DNA from: Obesumbacterium proteus
GTDB lineage: Bacteria > Pseudomonadota > Gammaproteobacteria > Enterobacterales > Enterobacteriaceae
Reading direction: 5' to 3'
DNA length: 64,000 nucleotides
NCBI RefSeq assembly: GCF_001586165.1
Contig: NZ_CP014608.1
Coordinates: 2,046,001 to 2,110,000 of the forward strand
Positions within the stretch are counted from its first letter, which is position 1; each line of letters starts with the position of its first letter. The notes under the pieces were generated by a model. It saw only the letters and a program-made list of their open reading frames with translations. It was not told the origin of the DNA and searched no databases. Shown here piece after piece: positions 54,211 to 62,509 of the stretch. The position numbers were made by a program, and so were the translations under genes.

Positions 54211-54957
54211 ATGGCAGGTCATAGTAAGTGGGCCAACACGAAACACCGTAAAGCTGCGCAGGATTCTAAGCGCGGTAAAATCTTCACCAAAATTATTCGC
54301 GAGCTGGTTACCGCTGCGAAATTAGGTGGTGGTGATCCGGGTGCGAACCCACGTCTGCGCGCAGCAATTGATAAAGCGCTGTCTAACAACATGACCCGCG
54401 ATACGTTGAACCGTGCAATCGCGCGTGGTGTTGGCGGTGATGATGATACCAATATGGAAACCATCATCTATGAAGGTTACGGTCCTGGCGGTTCTGCGAT
54501 TATGGTGGAATGTCTGAGTGACAACCGTAACCGTACCGTGGCTGAAGTGCGTCATGCCTTCACTAAAACCGGCGGTAACTTAGGCACTGACGGTTCTGTT
54601 TCTTATCTGTTCGCCAAAAAAGGCGTGATTTCTTACGCACCGGGCTTAGATGAAGATACCGTGATGGATGCCGCGCTGGAAGCTGGTGCTGATGACGTTG
54701 TCACCTATGACGATGGCGCTATCGACGTGTTCACTCCGTGGGAAACCTTCGGTGAAGTGAAAGATGCGTTAGATGCTGCCGGTCTGGTTGCCGAGTCTGC
54801 TGAAGTTTCTATGATCCCTTCTACTAAGGCAGAAATGGACGAAGAAACCGCACCGAAACTGATGCGCCTGATCGACATGCTGGAAGACTGTGATGACGTG
54901 CAGGAAGTTTATCACAACGGTGAAGTTTCCGACGAGGTTGCGGCTACTCTGGAATGA
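54211..54957 (+). CDS. yebC: YebC/PmpR-family protein
   Basis: 248-residue TACO1-family protein starting MAGHSKWANTKHRKAAQDSK at 54211 behind GGAGAAA; the frame upstream to 54139 is not conserved. Members act as DNA-binding regulators or, by recent work, as translation factors that help ribosomes at proline stretches. GYGPGGSAIMVECLSDNRNR is conserved. It overlaps ruvC by four bases (ATGA). Confidence 0.95.
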   Translation: MAGHSKWANTKHRKAAQDSKRGKIFTKIIRELVTAAKLGGGDPGANPRLRAAIDKALSNNMTRDTLNRAIARGVGGDDDTNMETIIYEGYGPGGSAIMVECLSDNRNRTVAEVRHAFTKTGGNLGTDGSVSYLFAKKGVISYAPGLDEDTVMDAALEAGADDVVTYDDGAIDVFTPWETFGEVKDALDAAGLVAESAEVSMIPSTKAEMDEETAPKLMRLIDMLEDCDDVQEVYHNGEVSDEVAATLE

Positions 54958-55475
54958 GTATCATCCTCGGGATTGACCCCGGCTCGCGGATCACAGGCTA
55001 TGGCGTGATCCGCCAAGTGGGGCGAAAGCTCGAATATCTCGGCAGCGGGTGCATCCGCACCTCTGTCGATGATTTACCTACACGTCTCAAGCTGGTGTAT
55101 GCCGGCGTCAGCGAAATCATTGCTCAGTTCCAGCCCGATATTTTTGCCATTGAACAGGTCTTTATGGCTAAAAATGCCGATTCAGCCTTAAAGCTGGGTC
55201 AGGCTCGCGGCGCTGCTATTGTGGCCGCGGTGAACGTCGATTTGCCAGTGTTTGAATATGCGGCACGACAAATCAAGCAAACCGTAGTGGGAACGGGGGC
55301 GGCCGAGAAATCGCAGGTTCAGCATATGGTGCGTTCTCTGCTGAAGTTGTCGGCGAGCCCGCAGGCTGATGCCGCCGATGCGCTGGCAGTGGCAATCACG
55401 CATTGTCATGTAAGCCAAAATGCGTTGAGAGCCAGCCCAACGCGCTTGAACTTAGCGCGCGGGCGTTTAAAGTAA
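54954..55475 (+). CDS. ruvC: Holliday junction endonuclease RuvC
   Basis: Resolves Holliday junctions after RuvAB branch migration. It is 173 residues, as in E. coli. Catalytic acidic residues are seen in GIDPGSRITGYG (Asp7), FAIEQVFMAKN (Glu66) and QADAADALAVAITH (Asp138 and Asp141). Cotranscribed with yebC; ruvAB follow from their own SOS promoter. Confidence 0.97.
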   Translation: MSIILGIDPGSRITGYGVIRQVGRKLEYLGSGCIRTSVDDLPTRLKLVYAGVSEIIAQFQPDIFAIEQVFMAKNADSALKLGQARGAAIVAAVNVDLPVFEYAARQIKQTVVGTGAAEKSQVQHMVRSLLKLSASPQADAADALAVAITHCHVSQNALRASPTRLNLARGRLK

Positions 55476-55495
55476 ATTAGGTATCGAACTCAATG

Positions 55496-55515
55496 GGCTG
55501 GATATTCATCCAGCC
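55496..55515 (+). promoter_or_regulatory. LexA box of ruvAB, overlapping a hairpin
   Basis: GGCTGGATATTCATCCAGCC has CTG-N10-CAG and closely resembles the E. coli ruvAB LexA site. It is followed by T6, so the same palindrome can also fold as a rho-independent terminator for the yebC-ruvC transcript. Confidence 0.75.
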
Positions 55516-55576
55516 TTTTTTATGGTATAAGCTGTAAGCCATAATGAAAGAGTTAACATTTTAAGAGGAATTGCGC

Positions 55577-56191
55577 GTGATAGGTCGTCTCAGAGGTATT
55601 GTTCTGGAAAAACAGCCGCCGGAAGTGCTGCTGGAAGCCAACGGTGTAGGTTATGAAGTCCATATGCCGATGACCTGTTTTTATGAACTGCCTGATGTTG
55701 GTCAGGAAGCCATTATTTTCACCCATTTTGTGGTGCGTGAAGATGCGCAGTTGCTGTACGGATTTAATAACAAACAAGAGCGCGCATTGTTCCGCGAGCT
55801 GATTAAAGTCAATGGCGTTGGGCCAAAACTGGCGTTGGCCATTTTATCCGGCATGTCAGCTCAGCAGTTTGTTACCGCTATCGAACGTGAAGAAGTTAGC
55901 ACGCTGGTGAAATTACCCGGCGTAGGTAAGAAAACGGCGGAGCGTCTAGTGGTTGAAATGAAGGATCGCTTTAAAGGCTTAACCGGCGACCTGTTTAATA
56001 ACCACAGTGAGCTGCCAATGCCGGAAGCGAAGAAACCGGCCGCTGAAATTGATGCTGAAGGTGAAGCCGTTGCAGCGCTGATTGCGCTGGGCTATAAACC
56101 GCAAGAAGCGAGCCGGATGATCAGCAAAATTGCCAAACCAGATGCTGATAGCGAAACATTAATTCGTGATGCACTGCGCGCGGCGCTGTGA
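55577..56191 (+). CDS. ruvA: Holliday junction DNA helicase subunit RuvA
   Basis: Binds four-way junctions and loads RuvB. 204 residues from a GTG at 55577 (MIGRLRGIVLEKQPP), with AAGAGGA correctly spaced; a TTG two codons earlier is possible. Domain I is an OB-fold. Domain II has two helix-hairpin-helix motifs (LIKVNGVGPKLALAILSG; LVKLPGVGKKTAERLVVEMK). Domain III binds RuvB. Confidence 0.97.
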   Translation: MIGRLRGIVLEKQPPEVLLEANGVGYEVHMPMTCFYELPDVGQEAIIFTHFVVREDAQLLYGFNNKQERALFRELIKVNGVGPKLALAILSGMSAQQFVTAIEREEVSTLVKLPGVGKKTAERLVVEMKDRFKGLTGDLFNNHSELPMPEAKKPAAEIDAEGEAVAALIALGYKPQEASRMISKIAKPDADSETLIRDALRAAL

Positions 56192-56213
56192 TCGCCAGTG
56201 AGGTAAATGAAGG

Positions 56214-57218
56214 ATGATTGAAGCTGACCGTCTGATTACTGCGGAAGTGCAAAGCGAAGAAGAAATTATCGATCGCGCTATCCGCCCCAAAAGCCTATCA
56301 GAATACGTTGGGCAACCACAGGTGCGTGGTCAGATGGAGATTTTCATCAAAGCGGCCAAACTGCGCGGCGATGCGCTCGATCACCTGTTGATCTTCGGCC
56401 CTCCAGGGTTGGGGAAAACTACCTTGGCCAATATTGTCGCCAATGAGATGGGCGTGAATTTGCGCACAACCTCTGGCCCCGTGTTAGAAAAAGCGGGCGA
56501 TTTAGCCGCTATGCTAACGAACCTCGAGCCTCATGATGTTTTGTTTATCGATGAGATCCACCGTTTGTCTCCGGTGGTTGAGGAGATTTTGTATCCAGCG
56601 ATGGAGGATTATCAGCTTGATATCATGATCGGCGAAGGGCCCGCGGCACGTTCCATTAAGATTGATCTACCTCCTTTCACGCTGGTGGGGGCAACGACGC
56701 GAGCCGGTTCGTTAACCCCTCCGTTACGCGACCGATTTGGTATTGTGCAGCGCTTGGAGTTTTATCAGGTTGCTGATTTGCAACACATCGTTGGCCGCAG
56801 CGCACAATGCCTTGGTTTATCTTTGACGGAAGAGGGCGCGCATGAAGTGGCGCGCCGCTCCCGCGGTACGCCGCGTATTGCTAACCGTTTATTACGCCGT
56901 GTAAGGGATTACGCCGAAGTTTGCGCCGATGGCAATATTAATGGTGACGTGGCAACGCAGGCGCTAAATATGCTGGACGTTGATGCCGAAGGCTTCGACT
57001 ACATGGATAGAAAGCTGCTGCTGGCGGTCATTGATAAGTTCATGGGCGGGCCAGTAGGGCTCGATAACCTTGCCGCGGCTATTGGTGAAGAGCGTGAAAC
57101 TATTGAGGACGTGTTGGAACCCTACCTCATTCAGCAGGGCTTCTTGCAGCGCACGCCGCGTGGTCGTATGGCGACCAATCATGCCTATAAACATTTTGGT
57201 CTGACCCGAGAAGAATAG
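56214..57218 (+). CDS. ruvB: Holliday junction branch-migration ATPase RuvB
   Basis: AAA+ motor of branch migration, 334 residues. Walker A is FGPPGLGKTTLA and Walker B LFIDEIHRL; sensor/arginine-finger region GATTRAGSLTPPLRDRFG follows. The C-terminal winged helix includes QGFLQRTPRGRMATNHAY. Operon with ruvA, 22 bases apart. Confidence 0.98.
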   Translation: MIEADRLITAEVQSEEEIIDRAIRPKSLSEYVGQPQVRGQMEIFIKAAKLRGDALDHLLIFGPPGLGKTTLANIVANEMGVNLRTTSGPVLEKAGDLAAMLTNLEPHDVLFIDEIHRLSPVVEEILYPAMEDYQLDIMIGEGPAARSIKIDLPPFTLVGATTRAGSLTPPLRDRFGIVQRLEFYQVADLQHIVGRSAQCLGLSLTEEGAHEVARRSRGTPRIANRLLRRVRDYAEVCADGNINGDVATQALNMLDVDAEGFDYMDRKLLLAVIDKFMGGPVGLDNLAAAIGEERETIEDVLEPYLIQQGFLQRTPRGRMATNHAYKHFGLTREE

Positions 57219-57249
57219 CCCCTTTTAAAGCACAGTTTCTTGCGTCGAA

Positions 57250-57287
57250 AAAAAAGCCCGAGCACATTAAATGTCTCGGGCTTTTTT
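57250..57287. terminator. Bidirectional terminator ruvB / znuB
   Basis: GCCCGAG / CTCGGGC stem with A and T runs, between convergent genes. Confidence 0.87.
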
Positions 57288-57307
57288 ATACCTGCAACGT
57301 TAACGTT

Positions 57308-58093
57308 CTACACGCTCTGTTTTTTACTCAGGCTGAGAATGAACATTGCGGTTGCGCACAGCACCACCGACGGCCCGGCAGGCGTATCGTAGAAAGCAGA
57401 AAACGTGAGGCCACCGGTTACGGCTAAAATACCGATGATGACGGCGATACCGGCCATTTGTTCCGGCGTGCGTGAGAAGCGGCGCGCCGTGGCGGCAGGG
57501 ATAATCAGCAGTGAGGTGATGATTAGTGCACCTACGAATTTCATGGCTAAACCGATGGTTAGCGCGGTGACTAGCATCAATATCATGCGCACACGTTCGA
57601 GGTTAACGCCGTCTACGTGGGCAAGCTCAGGGCTAATCGTTACCGAAAGCAGTGGCCGCCATTGCCACCATAAAATACCCAGTACGACGGCAACACCGAT
57701 GGCAATCATAATAATGTCGTCATAGGTGACTGATAGCAGGTCGCCGAACAAATACGCCATCAAATCCACACGCACGTTTGACATTAAAGCGACCACCACT
57801 AGCCCCAACGACAGCGCACTGTGGGCCATGATACCGAGCAGGGTGTCTACGCCGAGCGTCGGGCGTCGTTCCAGCCATACAAGGCCAATGGCCAGCAGTA
57901 ATGTAACGACGATAACGGCAAAGAAAGGATTCACGTTCAACAGTAGGCCAAAAGCAACGCCTAGCAGGGATGCGTGTGCCAACGTATCGCCAAAATATGA
58001 CATACGGCGCCATACGACAAATGATCCCAGTGGGCCAGCGGTTAGCGCCAGCAATGCGCCTGCGATCCAGCCGGGGAGAAGTAACTCAATCAT
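57308..58093 (-). CDS. znuB: Zinc ABC transporter permease ZnuB
   Basis: Inner-membrane channel of the high-affinity zinc importer ZnuABC, ABC-3 family, 261 residues with about eight helices (GPLGSFVVWRRMSYFGDTLAHASLLGVA is the family signature region). It overlaps znuC by four bases, so both are made together. Confidence 0.96.
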   Translation of the reverse strand: MIELLLPGWIAGALLALTAGPLGSFVVWRRMSYFGDTLAHASLLGVAFGLLLNVNPFFAVIVVTLLLAIGLVWLERRPTLGVDTLLGIMAHSALSLGLVVVALMSNVRVDLMAYLFGDLLSVTYDDIIMIAIGVAVVLGILWWQWRPLLSVTISPELAHVDGVNLERVRMILMLVTALTIGLAMKFVGALIITSLLIIPAATARRFSRTPEQMAGIAVIIGILAVTGGLTFSAFYDTPAGPSVVLCATAMFILSLSKKQSV

Positions 58094-58875
58094 TGCGGCT
58101 GGCTCCCATTACTTTTCAACACAATTTTTCCCTGTAGATCGTGACGATGATTATGGTGATGGCGATAAATCGCGAGCTGTTCTGCACCACGGTTACCAAA
58201 CATCGCGATAAATTCAGGATGCATCGAAACCACCTCTGGCGTGCCTGAACAGCAGATATGTTGGTTTAGGCACAACACTTCGTCCGTTTTTGCCATCACT
58301 AAATGTAAATCGTGCGACACCATCAGCACTGAGCAATTGAGCTCTTGTCTGAGCTGGTTGATTAAATCGTACAGCGCCAACTGCCCGTTAACGTCAACGC
58401 CAGCGGTAGGTTCATCCAGTACCAACAAATCAGGCTTATTGAGCAACGCGCGCGCTAGCAGGACTCGCTGATTTTCACCGCCAGAGAGTTTTTGCATCGG
58501 CTGATTGAGCAGATGAGCCGCATGAACACGCTTCAATGCTGGCAATACATCCTCTTTTCTTACGCCGGGACGCAAGCGCATGAATCGGCTGACAGTTAAC
58601 GGCAGCGTTGCATCGAGGTGCAGTTTTTGCGGTACATAGCCAATGGTGAGCTTTTCTGCGGTGGTGATTGTGCCCGACGTGGGTTTAATCAATCCAAGTA
58701 CTACGCGAACCAGCGTAGACTTTCCGGCACCATTAGGCCCCAGCAGCGTCAGAATGCGTCCGGGTTTGAGATCGAGAGATATGTGAGAAAGCACATTGCG
58801 AGCACCAAAGCTCACCATGATGTCTTTCAGCGATACCAAACTATTATTGTTTTGAACTGTATTTTGACTCGACAT
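58090..58875 (-). CDS. znuC: Zinc ABC transporter ATPase ZnuC
   Basis: ATP-binding subunit of ZnuABC, 261 residues. Walker A LLGPNGAGKSTL, ABC signature LSGGENQRVLLARAL, Walker B LLVLDEPTAG and the H-loop MVSHDLHLVM are all present. The C-terminal tail carries histidines (YRHHHNHRHD), common in ZnuC. Divergent from znuA with a shared Zur box. Confidence 0.97.
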   Translation of the reverse strand: MSSQNTVQNNNSLVSLKDIMVSFGARNVLSHISLDLKPGRILTLLGPNGAGKSTLVRVVLGLIKPTSGTITTAEKLTIGYVPQKLHLDATLPLTVSRFMRLRPGVRKEDVLPALKRVHAAHLLNQPMQKLSGGENQRVLLARALLNKPDLLVLDEPTAGVDVNGQLALYDLINQLRQELNCSVLMVSHDLHLVMAKTDEVLCLNQHICCSGTPEVVSMHPEFIAMFGNRGAEQLAIYRHHHNHRHDLQGKIVLKSNGSQPQ

Positions 58876-58898
58876 GTTTTTGCATATTGCAGAATGGA

Positions 58899-58921
58899 TG
58901 AAATGCTATAATATAACGATC
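58899..58921. promoter_or_regulatory. Zur box between znuC and znuA
   Basis: GAAATGCTATAATATAACGA closely matches the enterobacterial Zur consensus and lies midway in the 73-base gap, where it can repress both divergent units. Confidence 0.8.
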
Positions 58922-58948
58922 ACCCAAATTGAAGAAGAGAATTTTGAC

Positions 58949-59959
58949 ATGATACACAAAAAAGCCTGGTTTAAGCGCACTATTATTGCTGCTGCACTAG
59001 TAACAAGCGCCGGGATCAGCTGCGCACAGGCTGCGGTATTAACCTCAATCCGACCTTTAGGATTCATCGCTTCGGCAATTGCTGATGGTGTTACGACAAC
59101 GGAAGTTTTGCTTCCAGATGGCGCATCACCGCATGATTATGCACTTAAGCCATCCGACATCAAACGTTTGCGTGAAGCCGACCTCGTTGTGTGGGTAGGG
59201 CCAGAAATGGAGGCTTTCCTGACAAAACCGGTTCAACAGCTCGAAAATAACAAGAATCTGATGCTGACAGGGCTGCCAGCCATTCACAGCCTACTTATGG
59301 CCGGTGATGATGATGACGATCATGACCATAAAGCGCATGCGTCAGAAAGCAATGTAGAAAAATCCGAAAAATCAGATACACATAATGTTACAAATGGCGC
59401 TGAGACTGGTTCAGAAGAGCATCATGACCATGACCACGGGCAATATAATCTGCATATTTGGCTCTCTCCAGCCATCGCAAAACAGATAGCGATAGCGATA
59501 CACGACAAATTATTGTTACAAAGCCCACAAAACAAAGACAAACTGGATGTCAACCTACGTAAATTCGAGGAACAACTAGAGCAGACAGAAAAAAATGTTG
59601 GTATGATGCTGCGGCCTGTGCAAGGTAAAGGGTATTTTGTTTTTCATGATGCCTATGGTTACTTCGAGAAAACCTTTGGTCTGACTCCTTTAGGTCACTT
59701 CACGGTCAATCCCGAGATTCAGCCTGGCGCACAGCGTTTACATCAAATTCGAACACAGTTGGTTGAGCAGAAAGCCGTTTGCGTTTTCGCTGAGCCACAG
59801 TTCAGGCCAGCAGTAATCTCAGCGGTTGCGCAGGGGACAAAAGTCCGCCAGGGTACCTTAGATCCCTTGGGTAGCGCGATCGCACTGGGTGCTGATAGTT
59901 ACATGAGGTTCTTAACTCAGCTATCGCAACAGTATTCAAGCTGCCTGAACGGAGATTAA
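58949..59959 (+). CDS. znuA: Zinc-binding periplasmic protein ZnuA
   Basis: Periplasmic zinc receptor of ZnuABC, 336 residues from the ATG at 58949 (MIHKKAWFKRT). The signal peptide ends near AQA. GASPHDYALKPSDIKRL supplies the first metal-binding His. The long acidic/His loop (GDDDDDHDHKAH and EEHHDHDHGQYN) typical of ZnuA is unusually stretched by a polar insert. LHIWLSP and FHDAYGYF hold further ligands. Confidence 0.95.
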   Translation: MIHKKAWFKRTIIAAALVTSAGISCAQAAVLTSIRPLGFIASAIADGVTTTEVLLPDGASPHDYALKPSDIKRLREADLVVWVGPEMEAFLTKPVQQLENNKNLMLTGLPAIHSLLMAGDDDDDHDHKAHASESNVEKSEKSDTHNVTNGAETGSEEHHDHDHGQYNLHIWLSPAIAKQIAIAIHDKLLLQSPQNKDKLDVNLRKFEEQLEQTEKNVGMMLRPVQGKGYFVFHDAYGYFEKTFGLTPLGHFTVNPEIQPGAQRLHQIRTQLVEQKAVCVFAEPQFRPAVISAVAQGTKVRQGTLDPLGSAIALGADSYMRFLTQLSQQYSSCLNGD

Positions 59960-59972
59960 GAGGAATATCCGA

Positions 59973-61298
59973 GTGCAGCAGATAGCGCGATCTATCGCCC
60001 TAGCGTATAACAACTTGCCCCGACCACATCGGGTTATGCTAGGGTCACTGACCGTCATCACGTTGGCCGTCTCTATTTGGCGGCCATTCGTTTACCAACC
60101 GAATATCGATAGCGACAGCGCTTCTGCCAAAATTATCCCATTGGATAATAAACAGTTGCGAACGCTTGTTCCTGAGGCCAGTGAGCCACTGGATCAACCC
60201 GCCCCGGAAGATGAAGTTCCTACCGACGAATTAGACGACAAAGCCGATAACGATTCGGGTACCCATGATTACGTGGTTTCTACCGGTGATACGCTTGGCA
60301 GCATTTTGACCCAGTTTGGCATTGATATGTCAGAGGTGTCCGCACTCGCTAAGCAAAATCCCGCCCTGCGTAACCTCAAAATTGGCCAAACGCTGTCATG
60401 GGTCGTCAATGATGCAGGCGAACTGCAACAGCTGACTTGGGAAGTGAATCGTCGCGAAACTCGCACTTATAATCTGGTGAACGGTAACTTTAAAGAAGCC
60501 GTTGAGTCTCAGCAGGGCGAGTGGAAAAATAAAGTTGTTACTGGAACACTGAACGGAAGCTTTGTGAACAGCGCACGTGCTGCCGGCCTGAGCCGTTCAG
60601 AAGTGAATGCGGTGATCAAAGCGTTACAGTGGCAGATGGATTTCCGTAAATTGCAGAAGGGCGATCAATTTTCCGTTCTGATGTCGCGTGAAGAGCTCAA
60701 TGGCCGCAGTGAGCAAAGCCAACTACTGGGCGTAAGAATGCGCTCTGGTGGTAAAGATTATTACGCCGTGCGCGCAGATGATGGCAAATTCTACGATCGT
60801 CAGGGCAGCGGTTTGGCGAAAGGCTTTATGCGTTTCCCAACCACCAAACAATTCCGCGTATCGTCTAACTTTAATCCGCGCCGCGTGAATCCGGTCACGG
60901 GTCGAGTGGCTCCGCACAAAGGCGTAGATTTCGCGATGCCGGTGGGAACACCTGTATTAGCCGTTGGTGATGGCGAAGTGGTTATCGCTAAACGCAGCGG
61001 TGCCGCAGGCAACTACGTGGTTATTCGCCATGGGCGTCAATATACGACACGCTTTATGCACCTGAAAAAAATTCTGGTTAAGCCGGGGCAAAAAGTAAAA
61101 CGTGGCGACCGCATCGCGCTGTCGGGCAATACTGGACGCTCTACAGGGCCGCATCTGCATTATGAATTCTGGTTGAACAATCAGGCAGTGAATCCACTGA
61201 CGGCTCAGCTTCCTCGCTCGGATGGATTGTCTGGTAAAGATCGCCGCGAGTATTTAGCTCAGGTGCGTCAGGTTGTTCCGCAACTCCAGCTAGATTAA
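59973..61298 (+). CDS. mepM: Murein DD-endopeptidase MepM
   Basis: Cell-wall hydrolase cleaving D-Ala-mDAP crosslinks to allow murein growth. 441 residues (E. coli 440), with a GTG start. Near the N-terminus is a membrane anchor (HRVMLGSLTVITLAVSIW), then a LysM domain (STGDTLGSILTQFGIDMSEV) and the LytM/M23 catalytic domain with HKGVDFAMPVGTPV and HLHYEFWLN zinc ligands. It lies 13 bases after znuA and may share Zur control. Confidence 0.95.
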   Translation: MQQIARSIALAYNNLPRPHRVMLGSLTVITLAVSIWRPFVYQPNIDSDSASAKIIPLDNKQLRTLVPEASEPLDQPAPEDEVPTDELDDKADNDSGTHDYVVSTGDTLGSILTQFGIDMSEVSALAKQNPALRNLKIGQTLSWVVNDAGELQQLTWEVNRRETRTYNLVNGNFKEAVESQQGEWKNKVVTGTLNGSFVNSARAAGLSRSEVNAVIKALQWQMDFRKLQKGDQFSVLMSREELNGRSEQSQLLGVRMRSGGKDYYAVRADDGKFYDRQGSGLAKGFMRFPTTKQFRVSSNFNPRRVNPVTGRVAPHKGVDFAMPVGTPVLAVGDGEVVIAKRSGAAGNYVVIRHGRQYTTRFMHLKKILVKPGQKVKRGDRIALSGNTGRSTGPHLHYEFWLNNQAVNPLTAQLPRSDGLSGKDRREYLAQVRQVVPQLQLD

Positions 61299-61316
61299 GA
61301 TTAGGTATCGTTTATA

Positions 61317-61342
61317 ACAGCCGGCTATAACCGGCTGTTTTT
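61317..61342 (+). terminator. Terminator of mepM
   Basis: ACAGCCGG / CCGGCTGT stem, 6-base loop, T-run. Confidence 0.82.
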
Positions 61343-61463
61343 CTTTGTGCTATTTATTAATGCGCAAATTTTTATCGGTTGTTCTATGTCCAAGACTTAT
61401 ATCAAGCTGTATTGAAGCCACTTGGGTATATAATTAACTGATATTTTAATAAAGAGCTTTTGT

Positions 61464-62426
61464 ATGGAAAAAGAACAACGGTCAAACGTGGAGTTTATCC
61501 CGCGGTTTGAAAAAAGCTTCCTACTGCCTAAATACTGGGGGGCGTGGGTAGGCGTTGGGACTATGGTCGCGATGGCCTATTTGCCGGTGCGTCTGAGAGA
61601 TCCTATTCTTGCGGCCGTTGGGCGCTGGGCAGGGAAACTCGCCGGCGGGGCACGACGTCGTGCAAGAATTAATTTGTTGTACTGCTTTCCAGAATTAACC
61701 GACGCTCAGCGTGAAGACATTATTGACCGAATGTTTGAGCGCGCTGGGCAGTCTATGTTTTTAATGGCCGAACTGACGCTGCGCGATCCGCAACGCGTGC
61801 TAAAGCGCACTCGCTGGCATGGCATGGAGCATATCGAAGCCCTGCGTGAAAGTGGTAAGAATGCCATCTTTTTAGTGCCACACGGTTGGGCCGTTGATAT
61901 CCCAGCAATGTTGCTGGCTGCACAAGGTCAGCCTATGGCCGCAATGTTCCATAATCAAAAGAATAAGATGGTGGACTGGCTGTGGAATACCTGCCGTCGG
62001 CGTTTTGGCGGGCGTATGCACGCTCGCGACGACGGCATTAAGCCTTTCATCAGCTCGGTGCGTCATGGCTACTGGGGCTATTATCTGCCAGACCAAGATC
62101 ATGGTGCGGAACACAGCGAGTTTGTCGATTTCTTCGCGACGTATAAAGCTACGCTGCCTGCGATTGGTCGTTTGATGAAGCTTTGCCGTGCTCAGGTTAT
62201 TCCGCTTTTCCCGGTATATGACGGCAAAACAAGCATGTTGGATATCTATATCCGTCCACCGATGGATGATATCGCTGATATGAATGAGCACGATATGGCT
62301 CGCCGCATGAACGAAGAAGTTGAGTTACTGATGGGACCACACCCAGAGCAATATACGTGGATCCTGAAGCTGCTTAAAACCCGCAAGCCGGGCGAGCTTG
62401 AGCCTTATAAGCGAAAAGACCTATAG
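61464..62426 (+). CDS. lpxM: Lipid A biosynthesis myristoyltransferase LpxM
   Basis: Adds the last secondary acyl chain (myristate) to lipid A, anchored to the inner membrane. 320 residues (E. coli 323). The HxxxxD active site is LVPHGWAVDIPAM; GYWGYYLPDQDHG and QYTWILKLLKTRKPGE are conserved. Next to mepM and pykA, as in E. coli. Confidence 0.96.
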   Translation: MEKEQRSNVEFIPRFEKSFLLPKYWGAWVGVGTMVAMAYLPVRLRDPILAAVGRWAGKLAGGARRRARINLLYCFPELTDAQREDIIDRMFERAGQSMFLMAELTLRDPQRVLKRTRWHGMEHIEALRESGKNAIFLVPHGWAVDIPAMLLAAQGQPMAAMFHNQKNKMVDWLWNTCRRRFGGRMHARDDGIKPFISSVRHGYWGYYLPDQDHGAEHSEFVDFFATYKATLPAIGRLMKLCRAQVIPLFPVYDGKTSMLDIYIRPPMDDIADMNEHDMARRMNEEVELLMGPHPEQYTWILKLLKTRKPGELEPYKRKDL

Positions 62427-62460
62427 GTTTCGCTTAAGCTTTCAGAGCTGATGCCAAAGA

Positions 62461-62489
62461 AAAGGGGCGCAATTGAATTGCGCCCCTTT
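62461..62489. terminator. Bidirectional terminator lpxM / pykA
   Basis: AAAGGGGCGCAATT / AATTGCGCCCCTTT, an almost perfect palindrome between convergent genes. Confidence 0.82.
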
Positions 62490-62509
62490 GTTATTTCTAT
62501 TATTTCACT

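Noticed and set aside
61388..61432. Third copy of the palindromic repeat
   Set aside because: Only a short TACCC...CTTCAA-like match on the reverse strand, with no second arm; could be chance.
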